From Tsukamurella paurometabola (lineage in GTDB: Bacteria > Actinomycetota > Actinomycetes > Mycobacteriales > Mycobacteriaceae): a stretch of DNA of 64,000 nt. The position numbers were made by a program, and so were the translations under genes. The DNA lies in NCBI RefSeq assembly GCF_900631615.1, contig NZ_LR131273.1, positions 3,442,850-3,506,849 of the forward strand, read 5' to 3'. The notes below the pieces were generated by a model. That model was not told where the DNA came from. It worked only from the letters and a program-made list of their open reading frames with translations, and did not search any database. Numbering within the stretch: the stretch's first letter is position 1; the number at the start of each line of letters is the position of its first letter. Shown piece by piece: positions 41,820 to 49,944 of this stretch.

Positions 41820-42572
41820 TCAGCGGTCGGTGAGGGCGTCGACGACACCCGCGCGCAGGGCGGAGGCCGACGGTGCGCGGCGCACGTCGAAGGCCGCGCG
41901 GACGGGCGCGCCGCGGCGGCCCAGCACGACGATGCGGTCGCCGAGGAGGATCGCCTCGTCCACGTCGTGGGTCACGAAGACGACGGTGGCGGGGTGGGCG
42001 TCGAGCGTGCGCAGCAGCAGCCGCTGCATGTCGCCGCGGGTCTGCGCGTCGAGGGCGCCGAAGGGCTCGTCCATGAGCACGGCCCGGGGCGCACCCGCGA
42101 GGCCGCGGGCGAGCTGGACCCGCTGCCGCATGCCGCCGGACAGCTCGCGGGGCAGGTGCTTCGCGTAGGCCGTCAGCCCGACCTCGGCGAGCCACCGCCG
42201 GGCCTCGTCGGCGCGACGGTGCCGTGCCACGCCCCGCAGCGCGAGCGCGAGCCGCACGTTGTTCTCGACGGTGCGCCACGGCAGCAGGGCGTCCTCCTGG
42301 AAGACCATGGCGCGGTCGCGATCCGGGCCGGTCACGGGCGCACCGTCGGCGAGGACGACACCGGAATCGGCGCGGAGCAGCCCGGCGAACGCGCGCAGCA
42401 CCGTCGACTTGCCGCAGCCCGACGGGCCCGTCAGGACCAGGCGTTCGCCGGGCTCGACGGTGAGGTCGAGCGCGCGCACGGCGGGCGTGCCGCGGTACCC
42501 GAGATCGACGGCGTCGAGTTTCAGCCGCAGCCCGTCGCGCTGCGCGGGCGGGCTGACCGTCGGCGCGCTCAT
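41820..42572 (-). CDS. SsuB/TauB/NrtD-type ABC importer ATPase
   Basis: 250-residue ATPase of the nitrate/sulfonate/taurine importer class. Walker A LTGPSGCGKSTVL (about 37-49), signature ELSGGMRQRVQLARGLAG, Walker B AVLMDEPFGALDAQT, switch histidine in VFVTHDVDEAI. ATG overlaps the permease stop; 17 bases separate its stop from the flavoprotein ATG. The substrate is not readable from the ATPase. Confidence 0.93.
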   Translation of the reverse strand: MSAPTVSPPAQRDGLRLKLDAVDLGYRGTPAVRALDLTVEPGERLVLTGPSGCGKSTVLRAFAGLLRADSGVVLADGAPVTGPDRDRAMVFQEDALLPWRTVENNVRLALALRGVARHRRADEARRWLAEVGLTAYAKHLPRELSGGMRQRVQLARGLAGAPRAVLMDEPFGALDAQTRGDMQRLLLRTLDAHPATVVFVTHDVDEAILLGDRIVVLGRRGAPVRAAFDVRRAPSASALRAGVVDALTDR

Positions 42573-43408
42573 CGGTCACCCCGCGGCAGCCAGCGGGTGA
42601 CCCTCCGGCCGGCCAGTTCGATGACGGCGGAGGTGAGGAAGCCCAGCACGCCGATCGTCAGCATGCCGACGAAGACCGCGGGGTAGTCGACGAGCGTGTA
42701 CGACTGCCACGTGCGGTAGCCCACGCCGAGGCGCCCGGAGATCATCTCGGCGGAGACGAGGCAGATCCACGCGACGCCCACGCCCACCGACAGCCCGGAG
42801 AAGACGCCGGGCAGCGAGCCGGGGAGCACGACCCGCCACAGCACCGCGAAGTCGCCGCCGCCCTGCGTGCGCACCGAGTCCTCCCAGACCGTCGGGAGCG
42901 CGCGGACGGCGTGCCGCACGCTCACCGCGATGGGGAAGAACGCGGCCGTCGCGGTGATCGCGACCATGCCCGCCTCGGAGGAGGGGAGTAGCAGGATCAT
43001 CACCGGGACCAGGGCGATCGCGGGAATGGGTCGGACCAGCTCGAGCAGCGTGCCGACGGTCAGCTCGGCGGCGCGCGAGCGGCCCAGCGCGACGCCGGCG
43101 GCGATGCCGAGCGCGGAGGCGACAGCGAAGCCGGTGCCGATGCGGATCAGCGACTGTGCGAGGTCCAGCCAGAACTCGCCGGTGCGGACCGACTGCGCGA
43201 ACCGCTCGGCGATGGCGCTCGCCGAGGGGAGCGTGTCGAACCGGATCCAGCCGAGTGCGACGTGCTGGGTGGTGAGCAGCTGCCAGACGCCGATCGCGGC
43301 GGCGACCACCGCGATCCGGACCGGCCACGCCGGGAGCACGGCCCGGCGGGCGGGGGCGGCGGCCGGCCGCCGGAGCGCCGCGGCGGGGAGCGAGTCGAGG
43401 GCGGTCAT
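42569..43408 (-). CDS. SsuC/TauC-type ABC importer permease
   Basis: 279 residues with six membrane segments and the binding-protein-dependent EAA-type loop (EDSVRTQGGGDFAVLWRVVLPGSLPGVFSG). Typical of sulfonate/nitrate/taurine importers. Both ends overlap neighbours (ATGA), so binding protein, permease and ATPase are co-translated. Confidence 0.93.
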   Translation of the reverse strand: MTALDSLPAAALRRPAAAPARRAVLPAWPVRIAVVAAAIGVWQLLTTQHVALGWIRFDTLPSASAIAERFAQSVRTGEFWLDLAQSLIRIGTGFAVASALGIAAGVALGRSRAAELTVGTLLELVRPIPAIALVPVMILLLPSSEAGMVAITATAAFFPIAVSVRHAVRALPTVWEDSVRTQGGGDFAVLWRVVLPGSLPGVFSGLSVGVGVAWICLVSAEMISGRLGVGYRTWQSYTLVDYPAVFVGMLTIGVLGFLTSAVIELAGRRVTRWLPRGDR

Positions 43409-44745
43409 CGTCGGGCCTCCTCGAGGAGGGCGCGGTACTCGACGGGGACGGCGCCGGGGTTCTCCGCGCGGTAGCGGTCGCGGGCGTCGGGGCCCGCGAA
43501 GGGTACGAGCGCCGCGCCGTCGCGCAGCCACAGCGATTGATCTGCGTACCAGCGGGTTCCGGTGAGGGCGTCCGAGACGTAGGCGGCGCGGACCTTCCGG
43601 TCGGTCGTGGCGAGCGTACGGATCAGCGCCGTCGCGTCGGGCGCGGTCTCGGTGGCGTCGGCGCCGTCGAACCAGATCTCCGCGGACGGCCTCGGCGCGG
43701 GCGTGGCGGCGTCGTACTGGAAGCCGCCGCGCGCGGTCTGGGCCGCTGCCAGGGGCTTCGGGTCGACGAACCGGTCGACGTCGAGCGGCGTGCCGAACTG
43801 GCCGATCGACTGCAGGTACCCGATGTCGCCCTTGAGTGCTCCGATGAGCGGGGCGGAGAGCGTCGGATTCGGGTCGGTGCCGCCCGGCCCGTTGTACTGG
43901 TACACGACCTCGGCGGGGAGGCCGCTGGCCTTCGCGACGTCCTGTGCGGCCTCGAGCGGGTGCTCGCGCTGGAAGTCGGTGGCGTCGAGCTGCGCCTGGA
44001 GGAAGGCGCGCACCACGTCCGGGTGCGACGCCGCATACTTCCGGTTGGCGACGACCCCGTGCAGGGTGGGCGTGTTCAGCTCGCCGCCGTCGTAGAGCAG
44101 TCGCGCCTTGCCCTGGCGCACGAGGAGGCCGGGCCAGGCGACGAACTGCGCCAGCGCCTGGACCTGGCCGGATTCGAGCGCGCTCGCCCCGACCTGCGGC
44201 TGCTGGTTCACCACGGTGACGTCGCCGGTGCCGATGCCCGCGCGGCTCAGCGCGGCGACGAGGGTGCCGTGCCCGGCGGAGCCGACCGATGCGGAGACCT
44301 GCGTGCCCCGCAGGTCGGCCAGGGAGCGCAGCGGGGAGCCGGTAGCGACCACCACCGAATTGAGGGCGCCCCGAGCGCTAGACCCGGTCACCGAGAGCAG
44401 TGCTGTCGCGGTGTCGGGACTGGACTGCGCTCGGGATCCATTGATGAGTAGGGGGTAGTCGCCCATCGAGCCGATCTGGATCTTGCCGGCGAGCATCCCG
44501 CTCGTGATCGGGGCGCCGGTGTCGAAGTCCTGCCAGTCGATGCGGAACTTCCCGACGGCGGCGAGGCGCTTCTCGAGGAAGCCCTTGGCTCGCAGCAGGG
44601 TGCCGGCGGTGACGGTGTTGATGGTCTTGGACTGGTAGCCCACCACCAGGGTCTGGGTGGACTCGTCGGCCGCGGGTTCGAGGGAGCAGGACGCGAGGGC
44701 GGCGGTCGCGGCGACGACGGCGACCGCGCGCAGGGCGGATGTCAT
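43405..44745 (-). CDS. ABC importer substrate-binding lipoprotein
   Basis: 446 residues. Lipoprotein signal with lipobox ALASC, then an SsuA/TauA/NMT1-like binding fold (VVGYQSKTINTVTAGTLL, IGSMGDYPLL, VSASVGSAGHGTLVAALSRAGI). It is about 100 residues longer than usual binding proteins; the extra C-terminal part (AAYVSDALTGTRWYADQSLW) weakly recalls NosL-type periplasmic domains. Anchored outside the membrane; ligand probably a small sulfonate-like anion by family, unproven. Overlaps the permease start. Confidence 0.88.
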   Translation of the reverse strand: MTSALRAVAVVAATAALASCSLEPAADESTQTLVVGYQSKTINTVTAGTLLRAKGFLEKRLAAVGKFRIDWQDFDTGAPITSGMLAGKIQIGSMGDYPLLINGSRAQSSPDTATALLSVTGSSARGALNSVVVATGSPLRSLADLRGTQVSASVGSAGHGTLVAALSRAGIGTGDVTVVNQQPQVGASALESGQVQALAQFVAWPGLLVRQGKARLLYDGGELNTPTLHGVVANRKYAASHPDVVRAFLQAQLDATDFQREHPLEAAQDVAKASGLPAEVVYQYNGPGGTDPNPTLSAPLIGALKGDIGYLQSIGQFGTPLDVDRFVDPKPLAAAQTARGGFQYDAATPAPRPSAEIWFDGADATETAPDATALIRTLATTDRKVRAAYVSDALTGTRWYADQSLWLRDGAALVPFAGPDARDRYRAENPGAVPVEYRALLEEARR

Positions 44746-44771
44746 GGCGGGGTTCTCCGGGGAAGGGCGGG

Positions 44772-44999
44772 CTAGCGCAGGAGGTAGGGCATGTTGACGG
44801 TGACGGCGCCCGTCGGGCAGCGCGCGGCACACGGCCCGCAGTACCAGCACTCGTCGACGTACATGTGGGCGCGGTTGGTGCTCGGGTCGAGCGCGAGCGA
44901 GTCGAGGGGGCAGGCCTCGATGCAGATGTTGCAGCCCTCGATGCAGAGGGAGGCGTCGATGGTGACGGGGACGTCGACGCGCTGTTCGACCTGTGCCAT
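44772..44999 (-). CDS. AprB-like 2[4Fe-4S] ferredoxin
   Basis: 75 residues with two cluster motifs: Cys19, 23, 26, 30 (C-X3-C-X2-C-X3-CP) and Cys51, 54, 57, 61 (C-X2-C-X2-C-X3-CP). The ECWYCGPCAARCPTGAVTV segment, with the conserved tryptophan, and the tail PYLLR resemble the N-terminal cluster domain of AprB (ECWECYSCVKICPQGAI). Probable electron partner of the AprA-like flavoprotein at the other end of this operon. Located 26 bases upstream of the binding-protein gene. Confidence 0.85.
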   Translation of the reverse strand: MAQVEQRVDVPVTIDASLCIEGCNICIEACPLDSLALDPSTNRAHMYVDECWYCGPCAARCPTGAVTVNMPYLLR

Positions 45000-45026
45000 G
45001 GGTGTGTGTTCCTCCGTGTCGGGGCG

Positions 45027-45752
45027 TCAGTCGCGGTGCAGGGTGCCGCGCAGGGTGATCCGGTCGGATCGGATGCGGATGTACTCGAGGTCGACGGGGC
45101 GGCCGCCCTCGAGGTGGGTGAGGCGCTCGTAGAGCAGGAGCGGCGAGCCGGTGGCGATCTCCAGGTTCGCGGCGGTGTGCGGATCGGCCGCCGCGGCGGT
45201 CAGGCAGTAGTCGCTGGTGCCGAGGCGATGACCCGTGACGGCCTCGATCAGCGGGAAGACGTCCTCGTTCTCGAGATCCTGTTCCAGCAGGAGATCACCG
45301 ATGTCGGCCACGAGGTAGGTCAGGTCGAGGCTCACGGGCTCGTCGTTGAGGTACCGCAGCCGTTCGAGGTACACGGCCTCGGCGCCGCGGGGGACTCCGA
45401 GCTTCTCGGCGACGATCGGGGGCGGCACGAGCCGGGTGGCGGTCCGCACGCGATTGCGGACCTCGCCGTGCAGCGCGAGCGTCTCCCGCAGGCCGCGGAG
45501 GCTGTCGAGGCTGTGGTCGACGGTGCGGGCGATCACCTCGGTGCCGACGCGCGGTCCCCGGCGGATCCAGCCCTCGGCGCGCAGGATCGACAGGGCCTCG
45601 CGGACGGTGCCCCGGGAGACGGAGAACTGGTCGCCGAGGTCGTCCTCGCCGGGCAGGGTCCCGCGGTAGGTGCCGTCGTGGATCGCCTGGCGCAGGACGT
45701 CGGCGACGATGCGCGCGGAATCGGCGCGGATCGGGCGGTCGGTCGCTGGCAT
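45027..45752 (-). CDS. GntR/HutC-family regulator
   Basis: 241 residues: N-terminal winged helix (about 15-75; LPGEDDLGDQFSVSRGTVREALSILRAEGWI) and a C-terminal UTRA effector domain (YLERLRYLNDEPVSLDLTYLV ... SPLLLYERLTHLEG). First gene of the operon, with a leaderless-type TATCGT promoter overlapped by a palindrome, so autorepression and effector-dependent control of the importer/AprBA-like genes are likely. The effector is probably the imported compound or a derivative (inference). Confidence 0.88.
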   Translation of the reverse strand: MPATDRPIRADSARIVADVLRQAIHDGTYRGTLPGEDDLGDQFSVSRGTVREALSILRAEGWIRRGPRVGTEVIARTVDHSLDSLRGLRETLALHGEVRNRVRTATRLVPPPIVAEKLGVPRGAEAVYLERLRYLNDEPVSLDLTYLVADIGDLLLEQDLENEDVFPLIEAVTGHRLGTSDYCLTAAAADPHTAANLEIATGSPLLLYERLTHLEGGRPVDLEYIRIRSDRITLRGTLHRD

Positions 45753-45758
45753 GCGGCA

Positions 45759-45764
45759 ACGATA
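45759..45764 (-). promoter_or_regulatory. -10 box (TATCGT) of the gntR operon
   Basis: TATCGT fits TANNNT with six bases to the ATG at 45752. Confidence 0.5.
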
Positions 45765-45771
45765 GGAACAG

Positions 45772-45791
45772 GTCGGCCGGGTCCGGCCGAC
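45772..45791. promoter_or_regulatory. Palindromic candidate operator of the GntR regulator
   Basis: Nine-base arms GTCGGCCGG and CCGGCCGAC around a GT centre. It covers the spacer and -35 region of the predicted gntR promoter, a place where binding would block transcription. GC-only arms lower the confidence. Confidence 0.45.
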
Positions 45792-45880
45792 GTCGGAAGG
45801 GTGCCTCGGCGAAGGACCGGCGTCGGCGCGGGATTCCGCCGGTCGGCCCGCGCTCGCGGGGGCTCCGAACTGGGACTTCC

Positions 45881-45911
45881 CGGCGGTGGGCCGCTATTGC
45901 GCCACCCGCCG
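45881..45911 (-). terminator. Possible hairpin after the MarR-GNAT gene
   Basis: CGGCGGTGG pairs with CCACCCGCCG with one bulged C across a 12-base loop, on the downstream side of the minus-strand gene ending at 45986. The rest of 45792-45985 shows no gene I can support. Confidence 0.3.
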
Positions 45912-45985
45912 GAGCGCGCCGCGGATTTGAATCTCGCTGATCGACTGGTTCGGCGTCCGGGCCCTCGTGGGCGCTCGGACGGTCG

Positions 45986-46870
45986 TCAGAGCTCCTTGGC
46001 GAACCAGTGCTGCGCGTACGGGTTGTCGTTGTACCGCTCGATCTCGCGGTAGCCGAGCTTCCGGTAGAGCGCGATCGCCTCGGTGAGGTTGCCGTTGGTG
46101 TCCAGTCGAAGGGCCCGCACGCCCGCGGCGCGGGCGCGGTCCTCGAGGTCGGCCATGAGCCGCCGGCCGAGACCGAGACCTCGTACCGAGGGCGCCGCCC
46201 AGACGCGTTTGACCTCGGCGAAGCCGTCGTCCTGGAAGGTGAGCGCGCCGCAGCCGACGGTCTCCTCGCGCAGCGTCGCCACCAGCAGCAGCCCCGCGGG
46301 CGGCGTGATCGCCGCGTCGCGGATCGCGCCGCCCACGCTCGGGTCGAAGCCGTCTCGCAGTCGGTCGCCGAGTTCGGCGTAGTACGCCCGGGACGCGAAC
46401 CGCGCGGCGGGCGACTGCGCGTCCGCCTCCTCGACCCGCACCAGCGAGGCCACGAGCAGCCGCTCCACCTCCGCCATCGCCGTGACGAGCCGCCCGCGCT
46501 GCCCGTCCGAGAGCGGATCGAGCAGCGCGTGCGCGGCATCCTCCGACCTGGTTTCGAGCTCGGCGTACTCCGCGGCGCCCGCGGCGGTGACCCGCGCGGT
46601 CCGGACGCGGCCGTCACCGTCGTCCTTCCCGACGGTGACCAGCCCGTCCGCCTCGAGCGCGCGCAGGAGCCGGCTGAGGTAGCCCGAGTCGAGGTCGAGG
46701 CGGGTGCGAAGGTCCCGCACGTCGACCCCGCCGTCGGCGCGGCCGATCTCCCACAGCAGCCGCGCCTGCCCCAGCGGCCGGTCCCGCGCGAGGTAGCGGT
46801 CCTGCAGGACGCCCAGCCGCTGGGTGACCGCCCGGTTGAACCGCCGTACCTGCGCGACATCCTCCGTCAT
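45986..46870 (-). CDS. MarR-GNAT fusion: winged-helix regulator with acetyltransferase
   Basis: 294 residues. N-terminal MarR winged helix (about 1-145; LDLDSGYLSRLLRALEADGLV and the KDDGDGRVRTARVT wing) fused to a GNAT acetyltransferase (about 150-294) with the acetyl-CoA loop RGLGLGRRLMADLEDRARAAG and LYRKLGYREIERYNDNPYAQHWF. ATG 46870 is chosen because the -10 box TATGGT lies seven bases before it, within a perfect palindrome. Such fusions often regulate their own gene; the acetyl acceptor is unknown. Divergent from an aldo/keto reductase gene. Confidence 0.88.
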   Translation of the reverse strand: MTEDVAQVRRFNRAVTQRLGVLQDRYLARDRPLGQARLLWEIGRADGGVDVRDLRTRLDLDSGYLSRLLRALEADGLVTVGKDDGDGRVRTARVTAAGAAEYAELETRSEDAAHALLDPLSDGQRGRLVTAMAEVERLLVASLVRVEEADAQSPAARFASRAYYAELGDRLRDGFDPSVGGAIRDAAITPPAGLLLVATLREETVGCGALTFQDDGFAEVKRVWAAPSVRGLGLGRRLMADLEDRARAAGVRALRLDTNGNLTEAIALYRKLGYREIERYNDNPYAQHWFAKEL

Positions 46871-46895
46871 ATCTCTGACCATAGTCAGAGATATG
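46868..46895. promoter_or_regulatory. Perfect 12-bp-arm palindrome, candidate MarR operator
   Basis: Arms CATATCTCTGAC and GTCAGAGATATG around a CATA spacer. It covers the minus-strand -10 box (TATGGT, 46878-46883) and the start codon of the MarR-GNAT gene, and lies 31 bases upstream of the aldo/keto reductase -10 box, so one site could control both divergent genes. Confidence 0.75.
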
Positions 46896-46926
46896 ACCGC
46901 GGGGCAACGGTCGAGCGAGAACTGCG

Positions 46927-46932
46927 TACCGT
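46927..46932 (+). promoter_or_regulatory. -10 box (TACCGT) of the aldo/keto reductase gene
   Basis: TACCGT fits TANNNT with seven bases to GTG 46940. Confidence 0.5.
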
Positions 46933-46939
46933 GGTCGGC

Positions 46940-47905
46940 GTGCGCTACCAACCACTCGGACCCAGCGGCCTCATCGTCTCCACACTCGGCGTGGGCTGCA
47001 ACGCCTTCGGTCGCCGAATCGACCAGCGCGCCACCGACGAGGTGGTCAACGCTGCCATCGACGCGGGCATCACCCTCTTCGACACCGCCGACAGCTACGG
47101 CTCCGGTGCGAGCGAGGAACTGCTCGGGCGGGCGCTCGGATCGCGCCGCGACCAGGTGGTCGTCGCGACGAAGTTCGGCATGGACACGCAGGGCCTTTAC
47201 GGCGAGGACCACGGCGTCCGCGCGAGCCGCACCTACATCCACAAGGCGGTCGAGGGCAGCCTGCGCCGCCTCGGCACCGACTACATCGACCTGTATCAGC
47301 TGCACACGCCCGACCGGATCACGCCGCTGGAGGAGACGCTCGAGACCCTCGCCGATCTGGTGACGGCGGGCAAGGTCCGCTACATCGGCTGCTCGAACTT
47401 CACCGCCTGGGAGGTCGTCGGCGCCGACTGGCTCGCCGAGACCCTGGGGACGCCGCACTTCATCACCGCCCAGAACGAGTACTCGCTCTACAACCGCAGC
47501 GCCGAGACGGAACTCGTGCCGGCGCTCGAGAGCGTTGGGATGAGCCTGCTCCCGTACTTCCCCCTGGCTTACGGACTGCTCACCGGGAAGTACCGGCGCG
47601 ACCAGGCTGCGCCCGAGGGCACGCGCCTCGCGCAGGAGACGCATCGGCTCGAGGGCGCCGACTTCGACGTCATCGAGGGCCTGCAGGCGTTCGCGGACGA
47701 CCGCGGCGTCTCGCTCCTCGAGGTCGCGATCGGCGGACTCGCGGCGCAGCCCGCCGTCGGGTCGGTGATCTCCGGCGTCAGCCGCGCCGAGCAGATCGCC
47801 GCCAACGTCGCGGCCGTCGCATGGGAGCCCACCCTCGAGGACCTCGCCGCGATCGACGAGATCGTCTCCGCCCGCCCCACCGGGTACACCACCTTCGCGT
47901 TCTGA
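46940..47905 (+). CDS. Aldo/keto reductase
   Basis: NADPH-dependent carbonyl reductase, 321 residues, of the potassium-channel beta-subunit-like/YhdN group. VRYQPLGPSGLIVSTLGVGCNAFG start, the catalytic Asp/Tyr in FDTADSYGSGASEELLGRAL, the lysine in VVATKFGMD and the histidine in LYQLHTPD are all present. GTG 46940 is chosen from the -10 spacing. Divergent from, and probably regulated by, the MarR-GNAT fusion. Substrate unknown. Confidence 0.9.
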   Translation: MRYQPLGPSGLIVSTLGVGCNAFGRRIDQRATDEVVNAAIDAGITLFDTADSYGSGASEELLGRALGSRRDQVVVATKFGMDTQGLYGEDHGVRASRTYIHKAVEGSLRRLGTDYIDLYQLHTPDRITPLEETLETLADLVTAGKVRYIGCSNFTAWEVVGADWLAETLGTPHFITAQNEYSLYNRSAETELVPALESVGMSLLPYFPLAYGLLTGKYRRDQAAPEGTRLAQETHRLEGADFDVIEGLQAFADDRGVSLLEVAIGGLAAQPAVGSVISGVSRAEQIAANVAAVAWEPTLEDLAAIDEIVSARPTGYTTFAF

Positions 47906-47928
47906 CCCCGGAGGTTTCGGCCCGCACG

Positions 47929-47934
47929 TAGCCT
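47929..47934 (+). promoter_or_regulatory. -10 box (TAGCCT) of the acyl-CoA synthetase gene
   Basis: TAGCCT fits TANNNT with seven bases to ATG 47942. Confidence 0.55.
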
Positions 47935-47941
47935 GACGGGC

Positions 47942-49471
47942 ATGTTCGTGAATCTGGGCGTACGCGACTTCCTCGACCGGGCCGAGGTCGTCTATCCCGA
48001 TCGCATCGGGATGGTCGACGAGCCGGACCAGCCGGCCCCGTCGTGGGGAGAGAAGACCTACGCCGAGATGGCGGCCCTGGCTCGCGGGCAGGCCGCTCGG
48101 CTCGACGAGCTGGGCGTGCCCGTCGGCGGTCGCGTCGCGATCGTCTCCCAGAACGCCGCGCGCCTGCTGACCTCGTTCTACGGCGTCTCCGGCTGGGGCA
48201 GGATCCTGGTGCCCGTCAACTTCCGGCTCGCGCCCGCCGAGGTCGAGTACATCGTCGAGGACTCGGGCGCCGAGGTCCTGCTGCTCGATCCCGAGGTCGA
48301 GCACCTCGCCGAGACCGTACGGGCGAAGCACGTCTTCGTGCTCGGCCGCGACGACGAGAAGATCTTCGGCCCGGCGGGCGCACCGTCGGAGCCGCAGCCC
48401 TGGGCCGGCGACGAGACCGCGACCGCCACCATCAATTACACCTCCGGCACCACTGCCCAGCCCAAGGGCGTGCAGCTCACGCACCGCAACCTGTGGCTCA
48501 ACGCGACGGTCTTCGGGTTGCACGTCGCGCTCACCGACAACGACGTGCTGCTGCACACCCTGCCGATGTTCCACGCCAACGGCTGGGGCATGCCATTCGC
48601 CGCGACCGGGGTGGGGATCAAGCACGTCGTGCTCCGCAAGGTCGACGGTGCCGAGATCCTCCGCCGCGTCCGGGATCAGGGCGTGACGATCATGTGCGCT
48701 GCGCCCGCCGTCGTCACCGCGGCGCTCGACGCCGCCGCGGAGTGGGACGGCCCGATCCCGGGCGCCGGGACCGTGCGCGTCATCTGCGCGGGCGCGCCGC
48801 CGCCGACGCGCGTGATCCACCGCGTGCGGTTCGAGTTGGGCTGGGAGTTCATCCAGATCTACGGCCTCACGGAGACCTCGCCGCTGATCACCGTGAACCG
48901 CGAGCGCGCCGAGTGGGCCGGCGACGACCCGATGGAGGTCGCCCGGCGGCTCGGTCGCGCCGGCGCACCCGCCCTCGGCGTGAAGCTGAAGATCGACGAG
49001 GACGGCGAGATCCTCACCCGCACCAATCACGCGCTCACCGCGTACTGGAACAAGCCGGCCGAGACCGCCGCGGCGCTCGAGGGCGACTGGTTCCACACCG
49101 GCGACCGGGGCACGTTCGAGGACGGCTACCTCACCATCGCCGACCGCAAGAAGGACGTGATCATCTCCGGCGGCGAGAACGTCACGTCGATCGAGGTCGA
49201 GGACGCGCTCGCGCTGCATCCAGCGGTGCGCGAGGTCGCGGTCATCGGTATCCCCGACGAGAAGTGGGGCGAGCTCGTCACGGCGATCGTCGTCGCGGAC
49301 GGGGTGACCGCCGAGGAGCTCATCGCGCACACCCGCGAGCACCTCGCCGGCTACAAGTGCCCGAAGCGGATCGACTTCGTCGACGCGCTGCCGCGCACCG
49401 CGACCGGCAAGATCCAGAAGTTCGTGCTGCGGGCGCCCTTCTGGGACGCGCTCGAACGCAAGGTGAACTGA
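47942..49471 (+). CDS. Fatty-acid--CoA ligase (FadD type)
   Basis: Adenylate-forming enzyme activating a carboxylic acid to its CoA ester. 509 residues: AMP loop INYTSGTTAQPKGVQLTH, IQIYGLTETSPLI, WFHTGDRGTFEDGYLTIADRKKDVIISGGENV and the C-terminal catalytic lysine in PRTATGKIQK. Slightly short, like the medium-chain/AMP-binding type rather than long-chain FadD15. Leaderless promoter. Converges with a MarR gene; an acyl-CoA dehydrogenase under a KstR-type box lies just beyond, so a shared catabolic role is possible. Confidence 0.92.
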   Translation: MFVNLGVRDFLDRAEVVYPDRIGMVDEPDQPAPSWGEKTYAEMAALARGQAARLDELGVPVGGRVAIVSQNAARLLTSFYGVSGWGRILVPVNFRLAPAEVEYIVEDSGAEVLLLDPEVEHLAETVRAKHVFVLGRDDEKIFGPAGAPSEPQPWAGDETATATINYTSGTTAQPKGVQLTHRNLWLNATVFGLHVALTDNDVLLHTLPMFHANGWGMPFAATGVGIKHVVLRKVDGAEILRRVRDQGVTIMCAAPAVVTAALDAAAEWDGPIPGAGTVRVICAGAPPPTRVIHRVRFELGWEFIQIYGLTETSPLITVNRERAEWAGDDPMEVARRLGRAGAPALGVKLKIDEDGEILTRTNHALTAYWNKPAETAAALEGDWFHTGDRGTFEDGYLTIADRKKDVIISGGENVTSIEVEDALALHPAVREVAVIGIPDEKWGELVTAIVVADGVTAEELIAHTREHLAGYKCPKRIDFVDALPRTATGKIQKFVLRAPFWDALERKVN

Positions 49472-49487
49472 CCGGTCGGCGGCCCGT

Positions 49488-49937
49488 TCAGGCGTGCCAG
49501 GCGGTCTCGCCGACGTTGTCGATCATCTGCTGCAGGGTGCGGATCGTGGTGATGTACTCCGCGTCCGTGACGCCCTCGCGGATGGTGGCGAGAGTGGCGC
49601 GGATGTCGGTCCACGTCTCCTCCCGGCGCCGTTGTCCCGCCGGGCTGACGGTGAGCGCGCCGTCCTGGTCGAGCAACAGGCCGGTGGCGACGAGGGCGAG
49701 GGTGTCCGGGCGCAGGGCGTCGTCGGTGTCGACGAAGCCGCGGTGGTACTCGACCACCTCGTCGACGGTCACCCCGTCCGGCCGGTCGGCGGCGTAGTTG
49801 AGCGTCCACCACTGCGGTTGGGTGAGGCCGTGACGTTCGAGGGTGGCGCGGATGTAGGTCACGACGGCGCGCCCCGCCATGCTTGCCCAGTAGCCGATCG
49901 GTTGTTCGAGGATGCGGTCGTCCGAGTAGGTCTCCAT
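49488..49937 (-). CDS. MarR-family transcriptional regulator
   Basis: 149 residues with a MarR winged-helix core (LTQPQWWTLNYAADRPDGVTVDEVVEYHRGF). ATG 49937 is chosen over GTG 49946 because the -10 box TAGCGT lies seven bases before it and would otherwise overlap the coding start. The promoter carries an 18-bp palindrome in an unusually long 19-bp spacer (separate entry). Divergent from the acyl-CoA dehydrogenase gene. Ligand unknown. Confidence 0.85.
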   Translation of the reverse strand: METYSDDRILEQPIGYWASMAGRAVVTYIRATLERHGLTQPQWWTLNYAADRPDGVTVDEVVEYHRGFVDTDDALRPDTLALVATGLLLDQDGALTVSPAGQRRREETWTDIRATLATIREGVTDAEYITTIRTLQQMIDNVGETAWHA

Positions 49938-49944
49938 ATCCGGC

